From CAZYBG01 sp964645155 (lineage in GTDB: Bacteria > Pseudomonadota > Alphaproteobacteria > Rhodobacterales > Rhodobacteraceae), in the NCBI GenBank assembly GCA_964645155.1, contig CAZYBG010000017.1, positions 1-47,318 of the forward strand: DNA of 47,318 bases, in the 5' to 3' direction. A program made the translations under genes and the position numbers. Numbering within the stretch: the first letter of the stretch is position 1; the number at the start of each line of letters is the position of its first letter. Below the pieces are notes generated by a model, which was not told the DNA's origin, did not search any database, and saw only the letters and a program-made list of their open reading frames with translations. Shown here piece after piece: positions 16,332-25,078 of the stretch.

Positions 16332-16639
16332 GCGGGGCGCTCCACATTCTTGCAGGCGTGCCGCGCAACGCTAGGCCGCGAGTCCTTTCGATTCGGTAAG
16401 CTGGCGTCGACCCGCGGCCGGCCGCTGGCATGGGGCCAGGCTGCCTCGGCGGGGCCGTCACCATGGCCGCCCTGGCCGCGGGCCAAGCTGTCCCGCGTCG
16501 ATGGGACCGCGTTGCGCCGGGGCGCTTGCAATGACATGTGGCTGCGCGGGCGGGTCACCACGCCGGCGACGTCCTCCGGTTGCCAGCGGGGCCTTGCGCT
16601 CCGGGTGGCACCTGATCGGGCACCGCCGCGCCGCGCTGC
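16332..16639. other. 308-base gap without a supported gene
   Basis: The space lies between the 863-residue protein gene and the transglycosylase gene, both on the minus strand. Open frames are present on both strands but have the composition of high-GC shadows and no recognisable motif. It should hold the promoter for the SLT-flhA-fliR-flhB run. I see no TTAA-N7-TTAA box in it, unlike the other run starts. Confidence 0.6.
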
Positions 16640-19231
16640 TCAGTTGCCCGGTTGGGTCGCAATGGCCGGCTCCCGCGCCAAGGCTGCAGCGAGCGCGCCG
16701 CGCGCCGCGGCGGCTGCGGCAACCGCCTCGGTCGCACGCAGGACGGGCGCGGTGCCGGGCGATGCTGGCGGGGCAGCAGCTGCGGGCTGCGGTGCTCCGG
16801 CCTCCGCTGGCTCCGCATCCGGCAGAGGACCGGCACCCGACGGGGCGCCCTGAGGCCCGGCATCGGCGAGCGGCGCCCCGCCCAGAAGCTCGGCGAGGTC
16901 TCGCAGCCGTTCGTCTTCGCTGGTCCGCAGAAGCGCCCATTCGCCCGCCGCCAGCGCCGCACGTTCGGCCGCGGCGGCATCCCCGACGGCGTCGAAGGCC
17001 CGCGCCGCACCGGCCACCTGGCCGAGCGCCAGCATCCCGCGGGCGCGCAGCCGGTCCACCACCGGACCCTCCAGGTCTGCAATTTCCGCCAGCGCGGCGG
17101 CGGGCTCGGCCGTCGCGAGCAGGGCTTCGGCGCGCGCGATCCGCATCGCCTCGTCTCCGCCGCCAGGAAGATAGCGGAGCGCCTCCTCGGAAAATCCGAG
17201 CTGATTGAGCCGCACCCCCAAGGCGATCGCCGTCGGCGTCCGGGCGACCGCTGGTGCCAGCGCGTCGCGTGCCGAGAACACCCGCCGGACGAAGTCGGCA
17301 TCCTGCGCACCGCGCACGAGACCGTCAGCAAAGAGCTGCCAGAGCGCCGCCGCTGCCGCGGGCGCGAGGCCATCTGCCGCGCGGCGCCGGATCTCGTCCT
17401 CCGCTCCGACGAAATCCCCCTCCGCCAGAAGGGCCCGCAGCGCGAGGTCCTGCAATGCGGCGCCCGTATCGGTCTGCGCGATCTCGTGGGCGAGGGCCGC
17501 GGCCGTCATCGAGGCACCGTCCGGCGCACGCTCGGCAGTCAGTTCACCGGCGAGATAGAGCTCATAGGCATCGGCAGCGAGGGTGTGGTCTGCGGCCATC
17601 ACTGCGTCCAGCGCTGCGGAATCGAAGGTGCCGCCAGCCGGTCCGCCCAGCTTTGCATCGAGGAGCCGAAGGGCTGGATCATCCGGGGGCAGCGCCCGCG
17701 CCAGCGCATCGCGTACGGCCGTCGCCGCGTCGGGGTCGCCGCGGTTGCTGAGCCGTTCGGCCAAGGACGGGCCGAGGTGACGCCGGAGATGGGGTGGAAG
17801 TGCCGCGAAGGCACCCAAGATCGCCTGCGTCGAAATCGGATCGGCCGGCTCGCCCTGGCCGGCGGCCCCGGCCGCGAGGAACGACCAGAGCGACACCGCG
17901 CCGCCGCAGCCCGCCTGCCCGGCGAGCACGCCGGGCAGCGATCCACCATCGCCGTCGAGCACGGCGGCAACGGCGAGGAGCACCGCATCTTCGGTTTCGC
18001 CGCCGGGATAGGTCGTCAGGACGGCGCGCGCCTCGGCCCCGAAGCCCAGATGCAGGTAGTACCGTGCAAGGTCGCGGACCGCCGCGGAGTCGGGTTGATC
18101 GAACTCTCCGACAAGCGCGGCGCGGCGTGTCGCGATGCCGTCGACGACATCGTCCGGGCCGCCCCAGGCTCCGATATCGACCTCGTCGTCGGGAAGACAG
18201 GTAATGCCGCCAGGCGCGGCCACGCCCGCCGCCGGGCGCAGGCCAAGGTCGCGGTCGATGCTGGTTCGCGCGCCGATGCGGAGTTGCGGCGGAAGCGCCG
18301 GGCCGGATCCGGTACCGGTGGCCGTTCCGGGCGCGGCGGCTGCCGGCATCTCGCCCGAGGCCGGCGCAAGCGCGTCTCTGGCCCGGTCGAGATCGGGCAG
18401 GCTCGCGTCGAGCAGGCCCTGCGCCGCGGCCCGGGCGAGTTCGCGAAGGAGACGCTCCTCGTCGCTGGGCTGGCCTTCCGGACGCGCAGCGTCGCGATCC
18501 TGCGCATCGGACGGACCGGCCGCTCCGGGAGACGCCGGGCGACTGGCGGGACCGAACCGCGCTTCCCATCCGGATGCCGTCGCAGCCCCGCTCCAGGCTG
18601 CCGGACCGACTATGCGACCCGTGGGCATCACGGTACCGGTCGCCGCCCTGCTCGCAGAACGCGCCGCAGCCACCGGCGCCTGTGCCACGGCGCCGGTCTC
18701 GGCAGCGGGCGGCGCGGACACCGCGACCGCCGGCCGTGACGGCGCCGGCGGCGACCGGCGCGCTGCAGCGGGAAGCGCCAACGCTTGCGCCTCGGCGCCC
18801 GGGGGCGCCACCGCGAGGGCCGTCTCGAACGGCGATCCGGCCGGCGGCGGCCCGTCGGTGATGTCGATGACGATCCAGCTGCCGCGGTACCGGCTGACCT
18901 GCGCGTGGCAGTCGCAGGCAAGCGCGATCGTCATCCGACCTGAGCCCGGCGCCGCCTCGGCGACGCCGGCGATGCGGGTGCGGCCGATGAGATCGAAGAC
19001 GCGTGAGAGGTCGAACCGGGTCCGGCCTTCGATCTGCAGGGCGTAGCCGCCTTCCGTCCTGCCGAACTGCCAGCCCGCAGCGCGGTCGAGTTCCACCACG
19101 AGGCGGGAGAAGGCCGGATGATCGCCCGAGCGGACGCGAACGGTCTCGATACCCTGCGCGGCCACACCCGGAACGGAGGCGGCCCAGGCCAGACCTGCCA
19201 GGAGGACCAAGACGGCGGCCGCCCGGATCAC
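16640..19231 (-). CDS. Large periplasmic protein, AMIN-like N-terminus and TPR-like helices, in the motA run
   Basis: An 863-residue secreted protein. A signal peptide (residues 1-25, ending VAAQG) is followed by a beta-rich domain to about residue 130 (VRVRSGDHPAFSRLVVELD, GGYALQIEGRTRFDLSRVFD) that resembles AMIN-type envelope-binding domains. A disordered Ala/Pro linker follows to about 280. The rest, about 350-800, is helical with A-E-L-L-type repeats suggesting TPR-like solenoids, and there is a Pro/Ala-rich tail. Its start overlaps motA by four bases, which ties it to the stator. MotC in rhizobia and MotF in Rhodobacter are periplasmic motor proteins with comparable context, but I cannot assign it to either. 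No catalytic motif is seen. Confidence 0.7.
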   Translation of the reverse strand: MIRAAAVLVLLAGLAWAASVPGVAAQGIETVRVRSGDHPAFSRLVVELDRAAGWQFGRTEGGYALQIEGRTRFDLSRVFDLIGRTRIAGVAEAAPGSGRMTIALACDCHAQVSRYRGSWIVIDITDGPPPAGSPFETALAVAPPGAEAQALALPAAARRSPPAPSRPAVAVSAPPAAETGAVAQAPVAAARSASRAATGTVMPTGRIVGPAAWSGAATASGWEARFGPASRPASPGAAGPSDAQDRDAARPEGQPSDEERLLRELARAAAQGLLDASLPDLDRARDALAPASGEMPAAAAPGTATGTGSGPALPPQLRIGARTSIDRDLGLRPAAGVAAPGGITCLPDDEVDIGAWGGPDDVVDGIATRRAALVGEFDQPDSAAVRDLARYYLHLGFGAEARAVLTTYPGGETEDAVLLAVAAVLDGDGGSLPGVLAGQAGCGGAVSLWSFLAAGAAGQGEPADPISTQAILGAFAALPPHLRRHLGPSLAERLSNRGDPDAATAVRDALARALPPDDPALRLLDAKLGGPAGGTFDSAALDAVMAADHTLAADAYELYLAGELTAERAPDGASMTAAALAHEIAQTDTGAALQDLALRALLAEGDFVGAEDEIRRRAADGLAPAAAAALWQLFADGLVRGAQDADFVRRVFSARDALAPAVARTPTAIALGVRLNQLGFSEEALRYLPGGGDEAMRIARAEALLATAEPAAALAEIADLEGPVVDRLRARGMLALGQVAGAARAFDAVGDAAAAERAALAAGEWALLRTSEDERLRDLAELLGGAPLADAGPQGAPSGAGPLPDAEPAEAGAPQPAAAAPPASPGTAPVLRATEAVAAAAAARGALAAALAREPAIATQPGN

Positions 19232-20097
19232 GCGGCCTCCTGCTTCAGGCTCTTCAAAGCCTCTTCCAGTGCTGTGAAGGTGGGCCGGCAGTGGCCCGGC
19301 GTGTTCTGCCGCCCGACCTCAATGCAGATGTTCGGCGCATGCGTGTGCAGGTTCGCGACCAGGACCTCCCGGATCAGCTGGTAGAAGTGCCGGTCTTCCT
19401 CCACCACGGCGCGCATTTTGGACGAGAACGGTCCGACGAACCCGTAGGCCAGGAACACGCCGAGAAAGGTCCCCACGAGCGCGCCACCGATGAGCTTGCC
19501 GAGGACCTCGGGCGGCTGGTCGATCGACCCCATCGTCTTGATGACGCCCAGGACCGCCGCGACGATGCCGAGCGCGGGCAGCCCGTCGGCCATCGTCTGC
19601 AGCGCATGGCTGGCGGCGAGCGCATGATGGTGATGCGCCTCCATCCGCTTCTCCAGCACCTCCTCCACCTGGTGCGGGTCGTCGTAGTTCATCGACGCGG
19701 CGCGCAAGGTGTCGCAGATCAGGTCGACCGCCTCGTGATCAGCCCGGATCCGCGGGTAGCGCCCGAACAGCGCCGAGGTCGAGGGCGACTCGATCTGCTC
19801 CTCGAGGCCGAGGGGATTGGTCCGCGCGAGGCGAAGCAGTTCAAAGAGCAGGCACAGCAGGTCGCGGTAGTCGGCGGGCTTCCACTTCGGCCCGCGGAAC
19901 ACCATGGCGATGCCCCGTGCCGCCTGCTTCACAGTCGAGACGTCATTGGAGATCAGGAAGGCGCCCGTTGCGGCACCGCCAATCATCATCATCTCGAAGG
20001 GCAGCGACTTGAAGATGATGTCCATGTGCCCGCCGGCGAGCAGGTAGCCGCCGAAGACGAGCGCGAAGACCAGGAAGATGCCGATCGCTCCGAACAC
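19228..20097 (-). CDS. motA: MotA, flagellar stator subunit
   Basis: A 289-residue inner-membrane stator protein. Four hydrophobic helices are seen, at about residues 3-22, 33-50, 170-190 and 203-225. GLPALGIVAAVLGVIKTMGSID and the following GKLIGGALVGTFLGVFLAYG contain the conserved prolines and threonines of the ion path. The large cytoplasmic loop with charged residues that contact FliG lies at about 55-165. MotB is encoded separately at 30500. The upstream gene is the motE-like one, with a 70-base gap between. Confidence 0.95.
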   Translation of the reverse strand: MFGAIGIFLVFALVFGGYLLAGGHMDIIFKSLPFEMMMIGGAATGAFLISNDVSTVKQAARGIAMVFRGPKWKPADYRDLLCLLFELLRLARTNPLGLEEQIESPSTSALFGRYPRIRADHEAVDLICDTLRAASMNYDDPHQVEEVLEKRMEAHHHHALAASHALQTMADGLPALGIVAAVLGVIKTMGSIDQPPEVLGKLIGGALVGTFLGVFLAYGFVGPFSSKMRAVVEEDRHFYQLIREVLVANLHTHAPNICIEVGRQNTPGHCRPTFTALEEALKSLKQEAA

Positions 20098-20167
20098 GGA
20101 CGAATCCCTCTCAGCCGTTCGGTGCGACGGTGCCGCCCAGTGGTGAAGATTCGGTCATCGCCAGCCA

Positions 20168-20779
20168 TCAGCGATCGGCGACGGCCACATGGCGCCCCGC
20201 CAGCACGACGCTGAGCGCGTAGGCCTTCTCCGGCGGCAGGCCGGCGAGGATCTGCCCGGCGGCGTCCGGGCGCATCCGGCCGAGGAAGCCCGCCGCGAAG
20301 GGCGGATCCATCTCGGCGAAGAGTGCGGCCGCCTCGGCCGGCTTCATGGCCTCGTACATCGCGGTCAGACGGGCCAGGTCCTGCTCCCCGGCCTCTTCGG
20401 CCACGGCCAGGAGTTCCCGCAGGCCCGCCTCGGCTGATTCGAGATCGGCCAGTGCGCGGCGGACCTCCTCGTCGGCGACGGCGAGGAGGCGCTCGCGCGT
20501 GGCGAGATCGGCCTCTGCCTCGGCAATGCGTGCCTCGCGCGCGCGCAGGGCGGTCAGGAGGTCCTGGAGTTCCGGCGCCGCTTCGCCGGCCGTTTCGGGC
20601 GGCGATGCCGATGCAGCGGAAACGACGGCGCCGATTTCCCGGGCGAGCGCCGGGCCTGCGCCGTCGGCCAGCCGCAGAACGGCGGAGATGACCATCATGC
20701 CGCCGACGACAGCGAGCACGCGCCGTCCCGGCCGCCCCCCGCGGCGCGTGGCCGGCTTCCACAGGCGGGCGCGTCTCAT
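20168..20779 (-). CDS. MotE-like protein with MgtE N-domain fold
   Basis: A 203-residue protein with one N-terminal membrane or signal segment (about residues 20-40), a coiled coil rich in Glu, Ala and Arg (about 65-130), and a C-terminal MgtE_N-like helical domain. That domain reads AAALFAEMDPPFAAGFLGRM and AAGQILAGLPPEKAYALS. This architecture matches MotE of alphaproteobacteria, described in Sinorhizobium as the chaperone of periplasmic MotC. Its neighbour downstream past motA is a large periplasmic protein, a plausible client. It overlaps the next upstream gene by four bases. Confidence 0.75.
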   Translation of the reverse strand: MRRARLWKPATRRGGRPGRRVLAVVGGMMVISAVLRLADGAGPALAREIGAVVSAASASPPETAGEAAPELQDLLTALRAREARIAEAEADLATRERLLAVADEEVRRALADLESAEAGLRELLAVAEEAGEQDLARLTAMYEAMKPAEAAALFAEMDPPFAAGFLGRMRPDAAGQILAGLPPEKAYALSVVLAGRHVAVADR

Positions 20780-21162
20780 TCCGCGGCATCCGCTTCGGCG
20801 CCGCCGCGGGGCCGGCGCCAGACGACACGCCGCCCCGGCGCTGCGGCGGCCTCCGCCGGCACCGGCGGCGGGCCCGCCGGAAGGTCATGGGTCGCCGCCA
20901 GCATCATCTCGAGGCGCTGCAGCACGTTTTCCGCCCTGGCCGTCGCCGCCTCGAGCGACGCGGCCGATGTCCCCGCAGCCGAGCGCGCACGGTCGAGGGC
21001 CTTCGTCATGTCGTCGACCTGCGCGGAAAGGACAGCGACCGCCCCGCCCACGCCGTGCTCGAGATCGGTGAAGCGCATCAGCCGCCGCGAGAGCACGAAG
21101 CAGTAGAACCCCGCCCCGAGGGCGCCCGCAGCGAGAAGGACGTCGGCAGCCAGGCTCATCAC
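20776..21162 (-). CDS. DUF6468/PflI-like single-pass membrane protein
   Basis: A 128-residue protein with a membrane helix (about residues 4-25, LAADVLLAAGALGAGFYCFVL), then the family-like SRRLMRFTDLEHGV segment, a helical coil containing MTKALDRARSA and AENVLQRLEMML, and a Pro/Arg-rich tail. The FYCFVLSRRL pattern resembles DUF6468, which includes Caulobacter PflI, a flagellum-positioning protein encoded next to fliL. Here too it follows fliL directly, with a six-base gap. The function is inferred from this context only. Confidence 0.6.
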   Translation of the reverse strand: MMSLAADVLLAAGALGAGFYCFVLSRRLMRFTDLEHGVGGAVAVLSAQVDDMTKALDRARSAAGTSAASLEAATARAENVLQRLEMMLAATHDLPAGPPPVPAEAAAAPGRRVVWRRPRGGAEADAAE

Positions 21163-21168
21163 TTGCTC

Positions 21169-21654
21169 CTAGTTCAGCAGGAATTCGGTCACGAGCAGAT
21201 CGCGCACACGGCCGTCGCCGACGACGAGTTCGACCCGCCGCAGCATCTGCGCGCGCAGTCGTATCAGCACGCCGGGTTCATCGAACTGCCGCGCATCGAC
21301 AGCGCGGAGATAACTGTTCAGCACGTCGAGGACGCGGGGCATCACCTTCCGCACGTCGTCCGCGTAGGCCTCCGGCACTTCAAGCTCGCCGCTGAAGCGC
21401 AGATGGCGGTGGCGCGACTCGGGCCCGAGCGAGATCACCAGCGGCGCAATCGGCACGAAGGCGATCGCCGGCAGCGCCTCGGGGGCGCTACCGCCATACG
21501 CTCCCTCGGTGCCGCCCGATGCCGGGATAAGGCCCGAATAGGCGGCGTAGAAGCCGGCGCCGCCCAGCACGACCGCCAGCAGCAGGCCCAGGGCCGCGGG
21601 GCGGCGCGATCGCCGGGTCTGCTTCTCTGCCTTCGGGGAGGGTTCCTCGGCCAT
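21169..21654 (-). CDS. fliL: FliL, stator-associated basal-body protein
   Basis: A 161-residue FliL with a short basic cytoplasmic end, one membrane helix (about residues 21-43), and a periplasmic domain with IAPLVISLGPESRHRHLRFS. The C-terminal stretch contains GVLIRLRAQMLRRVE and ends VRDLLVTEFLLN. FliL rings surround the stator and raise torque. It heads the minus-strand motor run fliL-DUF6468-motE-like-motA, diverging from fliF across a CtrA-like box. Confidence 0.9.
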   Translation of the reverse strand: MAEEPSPKAEKQTRRSRRPAALGLLLAVVLGGAGFYAAYSGLIPASGGTEGAYGGSAPEALPAIAFVPIAPLVISLGPESRHRHLRFSGELEVPEAYADDVRKVMPRVLDVLNSYLRAVDARQFDEPGVLIRLRAQMLRRVELVVGDGRVRDLLVTEFLLN

Positions 21655-21701
21655 CGGTCCGCTTCTCTGCCGCGCGTCATCTGCCTATAGGCCAGCGGTC
21701 A

Positions 21702-21716
21702 CTAACCAATAATTAA
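21702..21716. promoter_or_regulatory. CtrA box between fliL and fliF
   Basis: CTAA-N7-TTAA matches seven of eight positions of the CtrA site TTAA-N7-TTAA. It sits 58 bases before the fliF start and 48 before the fliL start and is the only AT-rich block in the divergent gap. It probably drives both the MS-ring/export run and the motor run. Confidence 0.6.
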
Positions 21717-21773
21717 GGCCGATGCCCGATTCCGGAGCCTGAGCGGTGAGCAGAACGTCGCGCGGAGGGTCTG

Positions 21774-23438
21774 GTGGAGCAGCTGGCATCGGTCTGGTCG
21801 TCGCTGTCGATGAGGCGACGGGTCATTGTGGCCGCCGCCACGCTCACGATGTTCGCGGCCGTCCTTGCGCTGTCGCGTGCCGCCACCGCGCCGTCCCTGG
21901 CACTGCTCTATTCGGGGCTCGAGCCTGCCGCGGCGGGCGAGGTGATCGCGGCGCTCGAGCAGCGCGGCGTCGCGTTCGAGGTCAGGAACGGCGCGATCTA
22001 CGCCGAGGCGTCGGCCCGTGACCAGTTGCGCATGTCGCTCGCGGCCGAGGGCCTGCCGGCGGCCGGTGGCGCGGGCTACGAACTGCTCGATTCGCTGTCT
22101 GGCTTCGGCACCACGTCGCAGATGTTCGACGCCGCCTACTGGCGCGCGAAGGAGGGCGAGCTGGCGCGCACCATCGCTAGCGGCCCTGCGGTGCGGAGCG
22201 CACGCGTGCACCTCGCAGGCACCGTGAGCCAGGGTTTTCGCCGCGACGTCACCGCGACGGCCTCGGTCGCGGTCGTACCGGCGGGCGATGGTCTTTCGGC
22301 GCAGCATGCCCGTGCGATCCGGTACCTCGTCGCGTCCGCCGTCGCGGGGCTGCGGGCGGAGGACGTCTCGGTCATCGACGCCGAGAGCGGTCTCCTCCTC
22401 GGCGCCGATGACGGCATCCCGGCGGGCGACTCGGATCGCACCGAAGCCCTCAAGCGCAACGTCGAGCGGCTGCTGGAGGCGCGGGTGGGTGCCGGCCGGG
22501 CCATTGTCGAGGTCTCGATCGAGACCCTGACCGAGCGCGAAGCGATCACCGAGCGCCGCTTCGACCCCGAGAGCCGCGTCGCGATCAGCACCGACAGCGA
22601 GGAGCGGACGACGCAATCGAACGATTCGCGCAACGGCGCCGTCACGGTGGCAAGCAACCTGCCCGACGGCGATGCAGCGCCTGCCGAGGGCGGCTCGTCG
22701 AGCCGGGACAGTGAGGCACGCGAGCGGATCAACTACGAGGTCTCCGAGACCCAGCGCGAGATCGTCCGCCAGCCGGGCGGTATCCGCCGGCTGACGGTCG
22801 CGGTTCTCGTCGACGGCGTCGAGGTGACCGACGCCGCGGGCGCCACGACCCAGGAGCCGCGGCCGGACGCGGAACTCGCCGCGCTGCGCGAGCTCGTAGC
22901 TTCCGCCGTCGGCTTCGACGAGGCGCGCGGCGATGTGATCACGCTGAAGTCGATGCCGTTCGGAGCGACCGCCGCGCTCGGCGCCGAGGCGACGGGATCG
23001 CTTCTCGACCGCGTCGATCCAATGTCGACGTTGCAGGTCGGCCTGCTGGCGCTTGTCGCGCTGATCCTCGGCCTCTTCGTCGTGCGGCCGGTCCTGGTGC
23101 GGCGGCGGCTTCCCGACCTGCCGAGCCTGCCCGGGCCCGCCGGGTCGGCAGGCTCCGCCGGCCGCACCGCCGTCGGCAACACCTTCGAGCTGCCGTCACC
23201 GGGCGTCGGCGCATCCGAGCGGCCCCAGGTGTTCGACGGCGAGATCGAGGACGCCTTCGATGGCCGCTTCCCGACCGTGAACGCCGCGTTGCCGCGGCTT
23301 CCGGGTGACACCGGCGGCGATGCCGAGGTGGATCCGAACGATCCAGTCTCGCGCCTGCGGCGCCTGATCTCGGAGCGTCAGGACGAGACGGCCGAGATCC
23401 TTCGCAGCTGGATGGACGACAGGGAGGAGCGCGCATGA
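21774..23438 (+). CDS. fliF: FliF, MS-ring protein
   Basis: A 554-residue MS-ring protein. It has a membrane helix at about residues 16-36, ring-building motifs with LLYSGLEPAAAGEVIAALEQ and the FGTTSQMFDAAYWRAKEGEL block (partly quoted), a central region with long loops, and a second membrane helix at about 420-440. The C-terminal tail ends EILRSWMDDREERA, similar to the FliG-binding tail of classical FliF. That suggests a FliG exists elsewhere in the genome. The start is a GTG at 21774 after GGAGGGT. It overlaps the next gene by four bases. Confidence 0.96.
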   Translation: MEQLASVWSSLSMRRRVIVAAATLTMFAAVLALSRAATAPSLALLYSGLEPAAAGEVIAALEQRGVAFEVRNGAIYAEASARDQLRMSLAAEGLPAAGGAGYELLDSLSGFGTTSQMFDAAYWRAKEGELARTIASGPAVRSARVHLAGTVSQGFRRDVTATASVAVVPAGDGLSAQHARAIRYLVASAVAGLRAEDVSVIDAESGLLLGADDGIPAGDSDRTEALKRNVERLLEARVGAGRAIVEVSIETLTEREAITERRFDPESRVAISTDSEERTTQSNDSRNGAVTVASNLPDGDAAPAEGGSSSRDSEARERINYEVSETQREIVRQPGGIRRLTVAVLVDGVEVTDAAGATTQEPRPDAELAALRELVASAVGFDEARGDVITLKSMPFGATAALGAEATGSLLDRVDPMSTLQVGLLALVALILGLFVVRPVLVRRRLPDLPSLPGPAGSAGSAGRTAVGNTFELPSPGVGASERPQVFDGEIEDAFDGRFPTVNAALPRLPGDTGGDAEVDPNDPVSRLRRLISERQDETAEILRSWMDDREERA

Positions 23439-24043
23439 TCGCCGCGCCGCTCCGCCTCGATCGCTTCGACGCGCCGGCCGTAACCGCGCCCGCCGCCGAC
23501 CGGCTCGCCGATCCGCAGCCGCTCGAAGAGGCACGGCTCGCCGGCTACGAGAGCGGCTACGCGGCCGGCTGGGAGGATGCGGCGACCGCCCACCAGGAAA
23601 ACGGCCGCCAGGCGCGCACCGACCTCGTCGCGAGCCTGCGCGAGCTGTCCTTCACCTACCATGAGGCACGGACACATGTGCTGAACGGCCTCGCGCCGCT
23701 GCTCCGCACGATGACCGACCGAATTCTGCCGGAGCTTGCCCGCGAAACGCTGGGCGCGTCGGTCGTCGCCGCCCTCATGACAGAGGCCGAGGCGCTGTCG
23801 GGAAGCCCGGTTGAGGTCCGTGTCGCCCCGGAAGACGTGGACACGATCGAACCGGCGCTCGCCGAGACGCCAGCACTGCCCGCCAGCATCGTTGCCGACC
23901 CGGCGCTCGGCGCCGGTCAGGTCCGCTTCCGTTTCGACGCCGAGGAACGGTTGCTCGATACCGGGGCGCTCGTCGCCTCGATGCAGCGGCTGGTGGCGGA
24001 TTTCCTGCATCACGAAAGGCAAGGAGTGCTACGCCATGGATGA
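23435..24043 (+). CDS. fliH: FliH-like export regulator
   Basis: A 202-residue protein placed between fliF and fliN. It has the GYESGYAAGWEDA segment with the GxxxG-type spacing seen in FliH helices (about residues 37-49), a long helical middle, and a C-terminal part with VEVRVAPEDVDTI and a GQVRFRFDAEERLLDTG strand. FliH dimers bind FliI and the C-ring protein FliN, which is the next gene and overlaps by eight bases. Divergent primary sequence is normal for FliH in this group. Confidence 0.8.
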   Translation: MIAAPLRLDRFDAPAVTAPAADRLADPQPLEEARLAGYESGYAAGWEDAATAHQENGRQARTDLVASLRELSFTYHEARTHVLNGLAPLLRTMTDRILPELARETLGASVVAALMTEAEALSGSPVEVRVAPEDVDTIEPALAETPALPASIVADPALGAGQVRFRFDAEERLLDTGALVASMQRLVADFLHHERQGVLRHG

Positions 24044-24332
24044 ACCGGCACCGTCGCAGCGGCGCGGTGCGGCCGATCTGGCCGGGCCGTTCGGGCAAGT
24101 GCCGATCGAGATCACGATCTCGGTCGGCCGCGCGCGCCCGCTGGTTCGCGACCTGCTGCGGCTCGCACCCGATTCGGTGCTGCCCTTGGACCGGCGGGTT
24201 GACGATCTCGTCGAGCTTTATGTCGGCGACCGCCTGATCGGCCGGGGCGAGCTTGAAGAACTCGGTGGCGACAGGGCCGGCCAGCTCGCCGTCCGGCTGA
24301 CCGAGCTTGCATCGATCAAGGATGCGCTCTGA
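24036..24332 (+). CDS. fliN: FliN, C-ring protein
   Basis: A 98-residue SpoA-domain protein. The core reads GQVPIEITISVGRARPLVRD (about residues 20-39), then SVLPLDRRVDDLVELYVGDRLIGRGELEEL (partly quoted), the standard FliN fold with its hydrophobic patch. The ATG at 24036 lies ten bases after AAGGAG. FliM and FliG, the other C-ring proteins, are not in the window. It overlaps fliH and is two bases from fliP. Confidence 0.93.
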   Translation: MDEPAPSQRRGAADLAGPFGQVPIEITISVGRARPLVRDLLRLAPDSVLPLDRRVDDLVELYVGDRLIGRGELEELGGDRAGQLAVRLTELASIKDAL

Positions 24333-24334
24333 CC

Positions 24335-25078
24335 ATGCGCAGGGCACTTGCACTCGTTGCGCTCGGCGCCCTGTTCGCGGCGGCAGGCGCCGGCGGTGCG
24401 TTGGCGCAGGAGATCTCGATCTCGCTCGGCGAAGGCGGCTCGCTCGCCGAGCGGTCGATCCAGCTCATCGTCCTGATCACGTTGCTGAGCCTCGTGCCCG
24501 GGCTCGCGATCATGCTGACCTGCTTTCCGTTCATGGTCACGGTCCTGTCGATCCTGCGGATGGCTATAGGCCTCCAGCAATCGCCGCCGAACATGCTCAT
24601 CGTCAGTCTGGCGCTGTTTCTCACCTACTTCGTCATGGAGCCGGTGTTCCTCGAAGCCTGGGCGGCGGGATTGCGCCCGCTTAGCGAGGGTCTCCTGACC
24701 GCGGAGGAGGCGCTGCCGGCGGCGCTTGCGCCGTTCCGCGCGTTCATGGCCGCGCGGATCGAAGCGGGCACGTTTCTCGAACTCGCCGCGCTGCGCTCGG
24801 AACCCGGCGCAGCGCTTCCGGCGCTCGGCGCGGATGCGCCACTCTCGCTCCTCACACCGGCCTTCCTGCTGAGCGAGATCGAGCGCGCCTTCGAGATCGG
24901 CTTCCTCATCTTCCTGCCGTTCCTCATCATCGATCTGGTGGTCGCCGCGATCCTGATGTCGATGGGGATGATGATGGTACCGCCGGCCATCGTCGCGATG
25001 CCATTCAAGCTGGCGTTCTTCGTCGTGGCCGACGGGTGGACGCTGGTGGCCGGGGCGCTGGTGCGCAGTTACGCCTGA
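24335..25078 (+). CDS. fliP: FliP, export gate membrane protein
   Basis: A 247-residue protein with a cleavable signal peptide (residues 1-25, ending ALAQE) and four membrane helices. Conserved blocks include LITLLSLVPGLAIMLTCFPF, RMAIGLQQSPPNMLIVSLAL, and IDLVVAAILMSMGMMMVPP, as in all FliP proteins. It forms the pentameric centre of the export gate with FliQ and FliR. It ends the plus-strand fliF run. No clear hairpin terminator follows. Confidence 0.96.
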   Translation: MRRALALVALGALFAAAGAGGALAQEISISLGEGGSLAERSIQLIVLITLLSLVPGLAIMLTCFPFMVTVLSILRMAIGLQQSPPNMLIVSLALFLTYFVMEPVFLEAWAAGLRPLSEGLLTAEEALPAALAPFRAFMAARIEAGTFLELAALRSEPGAALPALGADAPLSLLTPAFLLSEIERAFEIGFLIFLPFLIIDLVVAAILMSMGMMMVPPAIVAMPFKLAFFVVADGWTLVAGALVRSYA

